The notes below the pieces were generated by a model. It was not told the DNA's origin. It saw nothing but the letters and a program-made list of their open reading frames with translations, and ran no database searches. This document shows, piece by piece, positions 1 to 8,969 of a stretch of DNA of 64,000 nucleotides; position 1 is the stretch's first letter, and each line of letters starts with the position of its first letter. The position numbers were made by a program, and so were the translations under genes. The stretch is from Paenibacillus sp. AN1007 (lineage in GTDB: Bacteria; Bacillota; Bacilli; Paenibacillales; Paenibacillaceae), in assembly GCF_040702995.1 (NCBI RefSeq), contig NZ_CP159992.1:4613501-4677500 (forward strand), read 5' to 3'.

Positions 1-1045
1 CTACCTCTTCGTGTTTATGCCAGTTTCGGAACATCTCGACAACATGATCATAGTACCCCTCAGCACTCAGGCGATAGTCATCCTCATTTGTAACCCCAGC
101 TTTACGATCTTCCTTCGGCAGTGTGATGTACTTCTGTGAAGTTGGTTTTCCCTTTTTGTTGTATTTAATAATTTGTGTGCCCGGAGCAGTTTTGAACATC
201 AGTTCGGCCTTACCATCTCCGTCAAAATCATAAACAAGCATCTGCGTATAATGCGCACCCGAACGAATGTTAACTCCCAGATCAATCCGGTACAGCAGCT
301 GTCCGTCCAGCGTGTAACAGTCTACGTAGGTGTTTCCGGTATAACCTTTTTGCGATACGTCCTTGGCGTTGGACGGCTCCCATTTGACAAAAAACTCGTA
401 CTGTCCATCTCCATCCACATCGCCGACACTCATGTCATTGGCGCTGTAGGTGTAAGCTTCACCTGCTGGTGTTACACCATCAGCCGGCTTTTGCAGTGGA
501 ATATCAACATACCCGTTCGCCCAAGGTTTGACGGATGCGCTGCGTTTGCTTTCTTTCCCCTTGCTGTTCACCGCAGCAACTTCATAACGAGAAGAAGTAT
601 TGCCCGTGCTGTCGACATAGTTGGTGCTGTCTGTAACTGCTGCAATCTTTATGCCATCCCGATAAACATTGAAATCCGTACCTGTTAGCCCCTTGTCGCT
701 GTACCCTGTCGCCTCGTCGCCAAGTAATCTCCAGCTTAGAAAAACGCCTTCGGACGTCGAAGCCGCCACCAGCCCTCGATCCAGCTTCTCCAGCTGTATG
801 CCTTTCCCACGGCTGCCACCTTTGTCTTTGGCATTCATGTCTGCCTCCAAGGCACCACCTCCCTGAAATTGTGAAGTATCCGCTCCGGTGATCCCGGCGG
901 TTCCACCAAGGACCAAAGCCAAACTGAGTGCAGATGAGAGCACTTTGGCTGCAAGGGGTAATCGTGAGCCGCTTATCCTTCTTTTTCTGGAATACTGCCC
1001 ACTAATGCTCCCTGCATCTACCGGCGTAGTTGTTTTCACATTCAT
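1..1045 (-). CDS. Rhamnogalacturonan lyase, PL11 type (partial, C-terminus outside window)
   Basis: Secreted enzyme that would cleave the rhamnogalacturonan-I backbone of pectin by beta-elimination. The 348 visible residues begin with a basic stretch and a hydrophobic segment (about residues 22-50, a signal peptide), followed by the N-terminal FN3-like part typical of the family (GLVAASTSEGVFLSWRLLG, then FNVYRDG). After that come the calcium-binding propeller motifs SVGDVDGDGQYEF and VYDFDGDGKAELMFKTA, with the family signature AHYTQMLVYDFDG. ATG at 1045 follows AAGGAG. The frame is open to the window edge. It lies downstream of and in the same direction as a LacI regulator, but 260 bp away with its own possible promoter. 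Family call is from recognisable YesW/YesX-like motifs; pectin as substrate is family knowledge. Confidence 0.88.
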   Translation of the reverse strand, partial: MNVKTTTPVDAGSISGQYSRKRRISGSRLPLAAKVLSSALSLALVLGGTAGITGADTSQFQGGGALEADMNAKDKGGSRGKGIQLEKLDRGLVAASTSEGVFLSWRLLGDEATGYSDKGLTGTDFNVYRDGIKIAAVTDSTNYVDSTGNTSSRYEVAAVNSKGKESKRSASVKPWANGYVDIPLQKPADGVTPAGEAYTYSANDMSVGDVDGDGQYEFFVKWEPSNAKDVSQKGYTGNTYVDCYTLDGQLLYRIDLGVNIRSGAHYTQMLVYDFDGDGKAELMFKTAPGTQIIKYNKKGKPTSQKYITLPKEDRKAGVTNEDDYRLSAEGYYDHVVEMFRNWHKHEEV

Positions 1046-1214
1046 CCAGCTTCACGCTCCTTCAGCATAATGTTTGCGCTTACATAAATGAAAAGAGAAA
1101 CCTTGATCTGCAGGCGGCTCTGGCCGTTCTTCTTTTCATCCTCTTCGATCCACACTATGCGATCTATCCTGTTCGAATGAAATGCAGAACAAACTTTACC
1201 GCCTACCCGGTACT

Positions 1215-1220
1215 ATTATA
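1215..1220 (-). promoter_or_regulatory. Possible -10 box for the rhamnogalacturonan lyase gene
   Basis: A perfect TATAAT on the minus strand, about 170 bp before the lyase start codon. No good -35 hexamer lies 16-18 bp upstream, so if used it probably needs an activator. The rest of the 260-bp gap shows nothing else convincing. Confidence 0.3.
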
Positions 1221-1305
1221 GACATCCTTATCTCCTGACCATAGGCAAATATCCGTCTAAAATAATTAATATTCAGTGTATCTGCTCAGCTGGGAAATCA
1301 CGATA

Positions 1306-2289
1306 TTACCCTGACCCACGAATAATCAGCGAAGTTTGGTATGTACGCAGCACAGGAGCAGACCGCATGCCTTCCAGACGTTGAATCAGACATTCGGTGA
1401 CATCTCTTACCATCTCCGGAATCCGGTTGGGTAATGTGGTCAGTTCCGGAGTGGTCATCAGACTTACTGGATGATTATCGAAGCCGATTACAGATACCTG
1501 CTCAGGGATCAAAACTCCGTATTTCTGCGCTGCCTTCAGCAATCCTGCAGCTGCGTAATCACTGCCTGTTATGATACCGTCCGGCCATGATGCCGCAGTG
1601 AATATACGTTCACCCCACGCATACCCATCCTGCATTGTAATCAGTCCTGAATGACACTGTGAACGTAAGCATACCTTGCCAGATTCTTGATGGGCCTGCT
1701 GGAATCCAGCCCACCTTTTCTGCTGCAGTGGCGTCTCATGATCCATTCCGAAAAGCAGCTGCTCCCGCCCTCTGGAGAGCAGGTAGGACGCTGCTTGGTA
1801 CACTGCATCCTGCTCATCCAGCCGGAAGACATCCAGAAACTCTCCCTCCATAGCTTCATTGCAGATGATGCCAACGCCTGTGCCTATACATTCTTTAATC
1901 TCTTTCTCCGTGTAATTTGAATGCGCAATAATGACGGCATCCATCTCACGGCGCAGCAGGCGTTCGTAGACTTCCTTTTCCAGCGTTCGTGAGAACTCCG
2001 TTTGATAAATCACAACCCGATATGCTCTTGAACCCAAAGAACGACTGAGCTCACTAACAAGCTGACTGAAAAAAGGATGCTCCACATCCGGGACAATGAC
2101 CCCGATATGACGACTTTCCTGAAGGCGAAGCTGTACTCCATGTGTGTTCCGAACATATCCAAGCTTCTGAACGGCTTCCTTCACCTTCGCCCTGCTTTCA
2201 TCAGACACATGTGGATGATTGTTCAATACCCGGGATACGGTGGATTTGGACAGACCGCTTGCACGGGAGATATCAATAATGGTTGGCAA
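1306..2289 (-). CDS. LacI-family transcriptional regulator
   Basis: Sugar-responsive DNA-binding repressor or activator. The N-terminus carries the LacI helix-turn-helix (PTIIDISRASGLSKSTVSRV) and hinge, followed by a periplasmic-binding-protein-like sensor domain (HIGVIVPDVEHPFFSQLV, VIGFDNHP near the C-terminus). I place the start at TTG 2289, because GAGGTG lies 7 nt upstream and the product then begins MPTIIDIS like its relatives; an ATG at 2307 would add six atypical residues. The 16-bp palindrome 30 bp upstream is the expected autoregulatory operator. It is divergent from a HAD-phosphatase gene and upstream of the pectin lyase. The effector is unknown. Confidence 0.9.
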   Translation of the reverse strand: MPTIIDISRASGLSKSTVSRVLNNHPHVSDESRAKVKEAVQKLGYVRNTHGVQLRLQESRHIGVIVPDVEHPFFSQLVSELSRSLGSRAYRVVIYQTEFSRTLEKEVYERLLRREMDAVIIAHSNYTEKEIKECIGTGVGIICNEAMEGEFLDVFRLDEQDAVYQAASYLLSRGREQLLFGMDHETPLQQKRWAGFQQAHQESGKVCLRSQCHSGLITMQDGYAWGERIFTAASWPDGIITGSDYAAAGLLKAAQKYGVLIPEQVSVIGFDNHPVSLMTTPELTTLPNRIPEMVRDVTECLIQRLEGMRSAPVLRTYQTSLIIRGSG

Positions 2290-2318
2290 CAAAAAACACC
2301 TCGTCATAAAGAATTGAC

Positions 2319-2334
2319 CTGGGAACGTTCCCAG
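2319..2334. promoter_or_regulatory. Perfect palindromic LacI-type operator
   Basis: CTGGGAACGTTCCCAG is a perfect 16-bp palindrome with the central CG step usual for LacI/GalR operators. It lies between the divergent regulator and HAD genes. On the plus strand TTGACC (2314-2319) abuts it and a TAAGAT follows, so the operator occupies the spacer of a plausible rightward promoter. This suggests repression of both genes by the adjacent LacI protein. Confidence 0.75.
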
Positions 2335-2377
2335 CTTCTAAGATACAAGTAACTAAACTTAGGAGGTATTACACCGC

Positions 2378-3213
2378 TTGGATACAATACACATTCCGGT
2401 TAAAACCCAGTATCTGATCCTGTTTGATTTTGACGAAACCTACTTCCCTCATGAATGTCTGCCAGAACAGCTGGAGAGGGTATATGAACTCGAACGTTAT
2501 ATGAATAAGCTGACCTTCAGTCATCAAGTAAAAACGGCCTGGATTACCGGCAGCAGCATGAAACAGATTCAGCTCAAAATGAAAATGGCAGGCATGACAC
2601 AGCTTCCTCATTATATCGCCAGCAATCTGGGAACAGATCTATGGGAACTGTGTTCCGATGGGACATGGACCGCTATCCCTTCCTGGCAAAAGAAAATCCA
2701 ACGCTCGGGCTTTTCCCGTGGAGACGTCGAGGACCTTATCGCCGAATTGAAGCATACCTACAATATTGTTCTTCATGAACAGACGCAGTTTGGCCAATCG
2801 GGATACAAAATGAACTATTACTATTATGAAGCATCCTCAGTTAAAACCCAATATGATCTGTCAGTGATCAAACACTTGGCTTCCTGCGCCGGTATTGGAA
2901 TCAATATCAATCAATGCAACCCCAAGGCTGGCGATCCGGAAGATGCTTACGATGTTGATTTTATCCCGCTTGGAACGGGAAAAAAGCTGCGCTTCAGTTT
3001 CTGATCGAGTATACTCAGGTTCCTCTATCGAATACACTCGCTTTTGGTGACAGCGGAAATGATATTGAGATGCTGCAGACGGCTGCTCACGGATATCTTC
3101 TCCAGAATGCTACAGCCGAAGCCAAAGCCTATCATAAATCTATTGCACCCTATCCCTATGCCGAAGGAATTTTGCATGTATGCCGACAACTCTTCGAAGC
3201 ACAGCACCTCTAA
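2378..3213 (+). pseudogene. HAD-IIB (Cof-type) phosphatase, frameshifted
   Basis: Haloacid-dehalogenase phosphatase of the sucrose-phosphatase/Cof group, probably acting on a phosphorylated sugar. It starts at TTG 2378 behind AGGAGG. Motif I (FDFDETYF, Asp17 and Asp19) and motif II (ITGSS) are in the first frame, which stops at 3004. The missing C-terminal part continues in the -1 relative frame from the run of six A at 2980-2985: AALQFLIEYTQVPLSN, then motif IV AFGDSGNDIEML, ending at 3213. One extra A in the run (seven instead of six) would restore one 278-codon gene. So this is a natural frameshift, a homopolymer sequencing error, or transcriptional slippage. As written, the product lacks the metal-binding GDSGND motif and should be inactive. 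Confidence 0.85.
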
Positions 3214-3273
3214 GAAGCAGTACCTGTCAGCTGTGATCGACCTGCAAACGTTCCAGGGCAGCTCTACAACCCA

Positions 3274-3310
3274 AATACCGCCGCTTTCCCTGACGGGAAA
3301 GGGCGGTATT
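3274..3310. terminator. Hairpin terminator between convergent genes
   Basis: AATACCGCC and GGCGGTATT with an inner CTTTCCC/GGGAAAG pair form a long GC-rich stem around TGAC. It sits between the convergent HAD and cellulase genes and can serve both; the U-tract is weak on either strand. Confidence 0.7.
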
Positions 3311-3402
3311 CAGGTTTGAACAGCGAATTGTTAAGCCTCGGCTGCTTAATCTTGACCTGTTCAATCATCGCTAGGAACAAGAAGTACTACAGCCAGACAG
3401 CA

Positions 3403-5847
3403 TTACGGCTCAATTCCCCATACGAGATTGCCGTCTTGGTAGAGCGTAACTTTGTCCCAATCCGCATAAGACGTTTTGGTTGGATCATAGGAATAGTCAT
3501 CACTCTCGTCAAAGTTCGACCAGTCCGTTTTGAACATGCGAAGCTGAATATCACCGGATTGTCCGCCAGCAGCAATGCTTCCGGCGCCGGAGGTGAAGCT
3601 CAGCTCAACATATCCCTCTCCGAAGGTACGTTCAATGTTAGCCGCACCAACTACAGCATAGTCAATAGCGGAATCCATTGCCGCTGTGCCTTCTTTGGTG
3701 AAGTAATAACGGAGTTTCAAGTCACTCAGTTCTACTGCAGTACTGCCCAGATTTTTGATGTTGAACAAAGGTCTGATCTGGTTATCCAATGCATTGGTAT
3801 CTCCTACACGATACTGCACCACCAGATCACTTGTCGGTACGACCACACCACCTGCTGGTGTTGCAGAAGCGACAGCAGAATTTGCACTTTGTCCCGCTGC
3901 ATTCACCGCACTTACCACGTAATAATAGGTTGTGCCATTCGTCAGATCAGTGTTGGTATACGACGCTGCTGTTACATTGGAAGCAATCGTTGTGAATGGA
4001 CCTGCAGCAGTCAGCGCACGTTTCACGTTATAGCTGGTCGCACCTGCGGAAGCTGTCCAGGACAGGCTCACCTGTGCGTTTCCAGCGGTTGCAGTCAGAG
4101 CCGTTGGTGCCGCAGGAGCTGTTACAGCTGCCGCTGGCGTTGCCATTGCAGCTGCCGAATTGACGCTTTCGCCTGCCGCATTGCTTGCTGTCACTACATA
4201 ATAGTACGTTGTGCCGTTGGTCAGACCTGTATTGGTGTATGTTGTTCCGCTGACATTCGCAGCAACCGTCACAAACGGTCCGGATGCGCTGAGCGCACGT
4301 TTCACGCTGTAACTCGTCGCACCTGCGGAAGCCGACCATGTTAAGGTCACTTGAGCATTGCCCGCGGCGGCTGTTACGGAAGCAGGTGCTGCCGGAGCTG
4401 TGTTTCCGCCCGGAGGATTGCCTCCGCTGCTCTCTGGCAGTACTGGGAAGGAGTTCTTCACCAGCTGCACAAATTGTTCATGGAACCAGTGGCCTGATAC
4501 CGGCGCGTTAGGCATTGCACCTGTCAGCACTCCATCCTTCGTTGTATACGTTGGATCACACATCCGGTCGAAGCCTTTGCCTTCATTGTTCGGAATTTCA
4601 GAACTGGAGCCATCCGATTCACCTGGAGGTTTTACCCATACATAGGCATCCAGATGTGCAGGTCCTGGAGCTGCCTTTGGCGCTTCTCCGATCCCAGCTC
4701 CGCTTGCATTACACCAGTTGCCCCGGTGCTCCCGTCGATCCACACGACCGGAATTGACGTAATCATTGATGTTGCTGCCCACAGCTGCAGCGGGACGATT
4801 CTCCCCGCCCCATCCGTTACGACTTGTATCAATCAGGAAACCGGTGCTCGCCGGCCATCCTGCTTGTACAAAATCCGCATACAGCTTCGCTGTGAAATCG
4901 GTTTCGTCAAAATACGGATTCCATTCATAGAACTTCGCGGAACGAATTGGTTGTCCACCAATGTTCAAGTCAGGATTCGAAAGGTTCGGTTCAGCCAGCG
5001 GTGTTGTGTTGGCTGTATTAGTAATGAAGCCATCCGCACTGCTCAGTCCACCGAGCGTATCGCCTACCACATCGGTATAGAGCGCTACTGCTTCAGTTCG
5101 GTTGTTATCCCATCCGAGCCAGCCCGAGTGACCGATATCGAGATAGTTGTACACATTAGGAATCGCATGCAGCTTGTCCAAAGCATATTTTACCCCAGCC
5201 TCATAAATGCCTGTTGACGCCGCTTGACCACAAGCAGGTGTGCTGAGGTTGGTTACCAGGTTCGGCAGACTGTCCGGTTCAATAATGGCAATGATACGGA
5301 TATCCTGATATTTCGGATCGGCGAAAATATCTGCGATCACGTCAATGTAATCCGTTTTATACGTCTGCAAAGCCGCCTGGGTTAAAGGAAGCTCTCCGTT
5401 CGACGCAAGGGCATGACAGTCCCGGCCCGGCAGGTTATAGATAACAAAGGACGCCGTAATAGGTACGCCCGGCTTCTTCTGAGCGAGCACTGCGTCCAGA
5501 TGTTCCTCTACGCTCTTGCGGCCAGCATTATCTGCCCCGCCGTAGATCGCTGCAATACGGTCAATCCATACCGCTGTAGGATAGGATTTCACCGTTTCCA
5601 TCTTGGCCTTCAGCGAAGCATCATTGGTAAGTGCAATAGAGGTATCCACTAGTGCAGAATAGTCCTCATTGAGATATGCCGTCGCACCGACAAAAGGATT
5701 ATTCACATGCGCCTCAGCCGCCTGAGCCACGCCTGAAGACATGCCCGGGAAGATTCCTGCTGCAAGCAGCGCAGCTGCCATCATGTGTTTTACACCTTTG
5801 TGCAGTATCTTCCGGCCTCTTGATTTTGTTTTCATTGTTTTCTTCAT
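3403..5847 (-). CDS. Secreted GH6 cellulase with two FN3 domains and a CBM3
   Basis: Inverting cellulase, likely a cellobiohydrolase-type GH6 enzyme that releases cellobiose from cellulose chain ends. Order: basic start plus signal peptide to about residue 43 (cleavage near AQA); GH6 catalytic domain about 45-480 with YNLPGRDCHA (acid/base Asp), IIEPDSLPN and DIGHSGWLGW; two FN3 domains about 485-665; and a C-terminal CBM3 about 670-814 (VQYRVGDTNALDNQIRPLF, ending near the stop). Long insertions in the catalytic domain (the DRREHRGNWCN and VWVKPPGESDG region) are like the loops of processive bacterial GH6 enzymes. ATG 5847 follows AAAGGTGG. The gene is monocistronic, with a strong promoter far upstream. 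Exo versus endo mode is inferred. Confidence 0.93.
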   Translation of the reverse strand: MKKTMKTKSRGRKILHKGVKHMMAAALLAAGIFPGMSSGVAQAAEAHVNNPFVGATAYLNEDYSALVDTSIALTNDASLKAKMETVKSYPTAVWIDRIAAIYGGADNAGRKSVEEHLDAVLAQKKPGVPITASFVIYNLPGRDCHALASNGELPLTQAALQTYKTDYIDVIADIFADPKYQDIRIIAIIEPDSLPNLVTNLSTPACGQAASTGIYEAGVKYALDKLHAIPNVYNYLDIGHSGWLGWDNNRTEAVALYTDVVGDTLGGLSSADGFITNTANTTPLAEPNLSNPDLNIGGQPIRSAKFYEWNPYFDETDFTAKLYADFVQAGWPASTGFLIDTSRNGWGGENRPAAAVGSNINDYVNSGRVDRREHRGNWCNASGAGIGEAPKAAPGPAHLDAYVWVKPPGESDGSSSEIPNNEGKGFDRMCDPTYTTKDGVLTGAMPNAPVSGHWFHEQFVQLVKNSFPVLPESSGGNPPGGNTAPAAPASVTAAAGNAQVTLTWSASAGATSYSVKRALSASGPFVTVAANVSGTTYTNTGLTNGTTYYYVVTASNAAGESVNSAAAMATPAAAVTAPAAPTALTATAGNAQVSLSWTASAGATSYNVKRALTAAGPFTTIASNVTAASYTNTDLTNGTTYYYVVSAVNAAGQSANSAVASATPAGGVVVPTSDLVVQYRVGDTNALDNQIRPLFNIKNLGSTAVELSDLKLRYYFTKEGTAAMDSAIDYAVVGAANIERTFGEGYVELSFTSGAGSIAAGGQSGDIQLRMFKTDWSNFDESDDYSYDPTKTSYADWDKVTLYQDGNLVWGIEP
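3851..4408 (-). repeat. Tandem FN3-encoding DNA repeat, 279-bp period
   Basis: The two FN3 linker modules of the cellulase are near-duplicates at DNA level; for example GCGCACGTTTCACG recurs at 4014 and 4293, 279 bp (93 codons) apart. This points to recent in-frame duplication, so copy number may vary between strains. Outer boundaries are approximate. Confidence 0.75.
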
Positions 5848-6215
5848 AGTTCCACCTTTCCCTTAGATCGATTGGATTGAACTTATGTCTGCTGTTCCTC
5901 TGTGTATAAGCAGGATGCATGGCACAAAGTGCATGAGAGTGAGTAGTGTTTCGATCGCCTCCATCATCGATAAAATGAGGTTAAGCAAAATAAACGTCGG
6001 GTGTATTCGGGTAGAGATGCTTTGTGAGTGTGTGTGAGGGGTCAAATCCATGAGAGTATACCGCGGTAGTCCAGCTGATCCATATCCTGGGACGATTCGG
6101 TTGAAGAACAGAGAAGTTGGAATGCATAACCGTAAATCTCGTAAGCGCTTACCTTTTGAACTTTTAGAAAAGGCTTCAACCTTTGATGACTGCCTGTTCA
6201 CCTCCTTATAGTGTG
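5848..6215 (-). other. Long untranslated leader of the cellulase gene
   Basis: About 360 nt lie between the probable promoter and the cellulase start codon. A strong AAGGAGGTGA Shine-Dalgarno-like sequence occurs right after the promoter, but no ATG follows at usual spacing. The GTG inside it opens a 112-codon frame whose composition does not look like a protein. The leader also contains the cre-like palindrome. It may be an mRNA-stabilising or regulatory leader; no known riboswitch was recognised. Confidence 0.45.
6141..6152. promoter_or_regulatory. cre-like palindrome (CcpA site candidate)
   Basis: GTAAGCGCTTAC is a perfect 12-bp palindrome matching the core of the CcpA catabolite-responsive element with only edge deviations. 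It lies about 60 bp downstream of the probable cellulase start point, a position where CcpA acts as a roadblock. Glucose repression of the cellulase is the expected effect. Confidence 0.55.
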
Positions 6216-6244
6216 ATTATACGACATGTAAATATTACTGTAAA
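6216..6244 (-). promoter_or_regulatory. Sigma-A promoter for the cellulase gene
   Basis: On the minus strand TTTACA and TATAAT are separated by exactly 17 bp, a near-consensus sigma-A promoter reading toward the cellulase. The expected start point is near 6208. Confidence 0.7.
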
Positions 6245-6319
6245 TTGAATTATATAAATTTAATTATATTTTTTTCCACATAAAAAGGAGGATTTCTCTT
6301 CTCCACCGTCCCCAAAGCG

Positions 6320-6361
6320 AAAAGGCCCATTACGGCATGCCTCCCCCGCAATGAACCTTTT
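6320..6361 (-). terminator. Terminator of the efflux operon
   Basis: AAAAGG and CCTTTT flank an inner CATT/AATG pairing just beyond the stop of the efflux adaptor gene; on the minus strand the stem ends in CCTTTT. Confidence 0.55.
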
Positions 6362-6421
6362 ACAAGTCAGGTCGACTATTTACCCAATTCTGGCTTTTGG
6401 CTGACATCCCCAGCCTCAACT

Positions 6422-7498
6422 TTATTGAATAACAACAACATCTCCCGGCTTCAAACCGCTGATCACCTCCGTTTTATCCCCTGACTCCATTCCGGTTTTA
6501 ATCGAAACCTGCTCCAACTTTCCGTTTCCTTTATCCAGCAGCACATAAGGGTCCGGCTGATCTCGCATAATGGCAAGGCTGGATACGGCAGTCACCTTGT
6601 CTTTGCGCATCGTTTCAATATCTCCCTCAAGGCTGACACCACCATACATACGGGCATCCGGCTTCAGATCAATGACAACATCGAACTGTGAAGCTTGTTT
6701 CAGATCGGTATCCGAGCTTTTTCGGGCAAATTTGGACACTTTGCTTACGGTTCCGGTAAATTTCAAGTCCTTCTGTGCACTCATTCGCACCTGTACCGGC
6801 ATGCCTGCCTTAAGCCTGAACATCTCTTCTTCACCCACAATGGTCATGAATTTCATTTTGCCAGTATTCGTAATTGAGCCGATCAGCTGCCCTTCCGTAA
6901 CTGCCCGTGTTTTGCTCTCTTGATCGTTCAACTGAAAAATACCTGTGGCTGCCGCATACACCACCGCCCTGCTCATCACGTCCTGTTTCTTGCGTATTTC
7001 CTGCTCTTTAAGAACCAGGGCTTTCTGGTTCAATTCATTCGCGAGACGTTTGCTCTCCCGATCTGCAAAAGCTTTTTTGCGTTCCTCCTCCGTCACACCT
7101 AACGTTTCGGTCATGCCGGCCTGATTGATGCTGATCTGATTCATCTCCACATCTAACCGGGCTTTGTCCAGATCACTCTGCATCTGACTGACCTCTGTCT
7201 GCAGTGCTGAGGTATCCAGCGTGAACAGAACATCTCCCTTTTTCACCTGCTCCCCGTTCTTGACATGCCACTGCTTGATGTTGGAAGTATACGGAGCAAA
7301 TACGTCCGTCTGCTCGGTATACACCGATTTACCCTTGACCTGTATCGTTTGCGTCATTGTTTCCTGTGTCACATCAAAGGTAATCGGTGGTGGTGCTTCG
7401 ACAGGCGCTTCGGGCTGGGGTTTGTATTTCTCGTACACCCAATATCCCGCACCTGCCATAAGTACAATGGTAATGATGATGCTGATCCATTTCTTCAT
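6422..7498 (-). CDS. HlyD/RND-type efflux adaptor (YknX/MacA-like)
   Basis: Membrane-fusion adaptor that links the MacB-like permease to substrate delivery outside the membrane. It has an N-terminal transmembrane anchor (about residues 4-22), then a lipoyl-like half (VFAPYTSNIKQWHVKNGEQVKKGDVLF), a coiled-coil stretch (about 100-175, rich in Lys, Glu and Gln), the second lipoyl half, and a beta-barrel domain (GMPVQVRMSAQKD) and C-terminal lid. Length of 358 residues is usual. ATG 7498 follows AAAGGGAA. It is the third gene of an ATPase-permease-adaptor operon that sits beside a two-component system, as for cell-envelope-stress or peptide exporters. The substrate is unknown. Confidence 0.88.
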   Translation of the reverse strand: MKKWISIIITIVLMAGAGYWVYEKYKPQPEAPVEAPPPITFDVTQETMTQTIQVKGKSVYTEQTDVFAPYTSNIKQWHVKNGEQVKKGDVLFTLDTSALQTEVSQMQSDLDKARLDVEMNQISINQAGMTETLGVTEEERKKAFADRESKRLANELNQKALVLKEQEIRKKQDVMSRAVVYAAATGIFQLNDQESKTRAVTEGQLIGSITNTGKMKFMTIVGEEEMFRLKAGMPVQVRMSAQKDLKFTGTVSKVSKFARKSSDTDLKQASQFDVVIDLKPDARMYGGVSLEGDIETMRKDKVTAVSSLAIMRDQPDPYVLLDKGNGKLEQVSIKTGMESGDKTEVISGLKPGDVVVIQ

Positions 7499-7578
7499 GC
7501 GTTATATTCCCTTTCACTGATAAGTTTGAGTCTTGAAAATAGTTCCCGGATTCCGCTCGTACTTCTCTCGCCGAGCGA

Positions 7579-8946
7579 TCACATCGATTTAATGACACTC
7601 AGCGCGTTAGTTCGGGATGCACTAATTGCTGGATAAATACCCGATACCACACCGACAAGTACGGCAAAAACAATCCCCATCGGCAGTGCCGACTGCTGAA
7701 TAACCACCGTCATCGGTCCACCCGCCTGATCAGCCATCTGACTCGCGAGCAGCTGGTTCACCCCTCCAAGCGCAGCAAACGCAATGCCTACACCCGCCAC
7801 GCCACCAATGAATCCCAGCATGGCTGCCTCCGCTATAAACATCTGACGGATCTGCCACAGGTTGGCACCAAGCACCTTCATAACGCCAATCTGCTTGCGC
7901 CGCTGATGAGTAGACATGATCATTGCTACAATAATAGACAGCGAAGCCAGAACCATAATGAAACCGCCAATGCCGATGGCTGCTTTCTGATACATCGCAA
8001 GCTGTCCAGCCATAGCCTCTTCCTGAAAGAGATTGCTTTGTGTGTTTAACGTCAGCTTCTTGATCTGCTCCTCAACCTGGGCGACATGCCGCTTGTTATC
8101 CACTTTCACCAAAGCCGAATTAAGACGTTTAAGCGCCGGGCTGTCCGTCTGCTGCAGTCCCAGCTCATCCTGCAGGGCACGTGCCGTATCGAGCGGCACA
8201 TATACTTTTTTGTCATTCTGTGCGCTCATATCATCCATATTGGATGGTTTGACCAGTTCACCCGATACACGTATCGTGCCGCTCATCTTGGTCTTTCTGC
8301 CATTCATAAAGTCCTCATACCTAAATTGAACACGCTGCTGCATCAGTTGATCCTGTTTCATCATCATCTCATTGTACTGCTGCAGAAGATCATTGTTATA
8401 AGGATCGGAATTCAACTGCTCAAACAGCTTCTGGGTCACTTTGGCATCAATAAAACCATAGGTCGCTCCATAGTTCACTACGGCAGTTCGTCCATTTTCA
8501 GCCCCGCTGCCTTGTGAAAACTTGTATCCGAAACCGCCCAGTGTCCCCATTTCCGTTCCGATGACTTCCACATAGGAGCTGCGTCCATCGGGAAGCACCA
8601 TATCCAGTGCATCCAGCTTTAACATCGGAGCTACAGCAGTGACATGCGGAAGCCGCTGTATAATTCGAATTTTCTCCATGGTCAGCGCGCCGCGTTCAAA
8701 CTTGCTTTTCGTTCCTCCGCTGCCATTCCCCGTTTTGATCCCCTCGTTCGGACTAATCGTAATTTCGTCCATCTTGTAGTTATCGTTCAACGTTTTCTCG
8801 CTGTATGTCTGCACCGACTGACCCACACTCAGGGCAATAATCATCGCTGCCGATCCAATCGACAAGCCGATCATACAGAGCAATGTGACCACTTTGCGCC
8901 GGATGATCTGCCCCCAGGCCATGCGCACTACGTCCCGTATTCTCAC
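7579..8946 (-). CDS. MacB/FtsX-family ABC transporter permease (YknZ-like)
   Basis: Permease of a type VII (mechanotransmission) ABC transporter. It has an N-terminal transmembrane helix (LCMIGLSIGSAAMIIALSVG), a large extracytoplasmic domain (about residues 50-310), and three C-terminal helices, including the FtsX core near VMKVLGANLWQIRQMF and the final GVVSGIYPAISASRTNALSVI. The start is GTG 8946 behind AGGAGAGG, 23 bp after the ATPase gene. It acts with that ATPase and the HlyD adaptor downstream. Confidence 0.9.
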   Translation of the reverse strand: MRIRDVVRMAWGQIIRRKVVTLLCMIGLSIGSAAMIIALSVGQSVQTYSEKTLNDNYKMDEITISPNEGIKTGNGSGGTKSKFERGALTMEKIRIIQRLPHVTAVAPMLKLDALDMVLPDGRSSYVEVIGTEMGTLGGFGYKFSQGSGAENGRTAVVNYGATYGFIDAKVTQKLFEQLNSDPYNNDLLQQYNEMMMKQDQLMQQRVQFRYEDFMNGRKTKMSGTIRVSGELVKPSNMDDMSAQNDKKVYVPLDTARALQDELGLQQTDSPALKRLNSALVKVDNKRHVAQVEEQIKKLTLNTQSNLFQEEAMAGQLAMYQKAAIGIGGFIMVLASLSIIVAMIMSTHQRRKQIGVMKVLGANLWQIRQMFIAEAAMLGFIGGVAGVGIAFAALGGVNQLLASQMADQAGGPMTVVIQQSALPMGIVFAVLVGVVSGIYPAISASRTNALSVIKSM

Positions 8947-8969
8947 TGTTCCTCTCCTTTTGCCTTATC

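Noticed and set aside
173..688. Plus-strand frames at the left edge
   Set aside because: They are antisense shadows of the rhamnogalacturonan lyase gene, which shows clear family motifs on the minus strand.
2980..2985. Programmed ribosomal frameshift at the A-run of the HAD gene
   Set aside because: HAD phosphatases are not known to use frameshifting and no stimulatory stem was seen; mutation or sequencing error is simpler.
5863..6201. 112-codon minus-strand frame starting with GTG inside the cellulase leader
   Set aside because: Start codon lies within the Shine-Dalgarno-like sequence, composition is not protein-like, and it overlaps the likely cre site.
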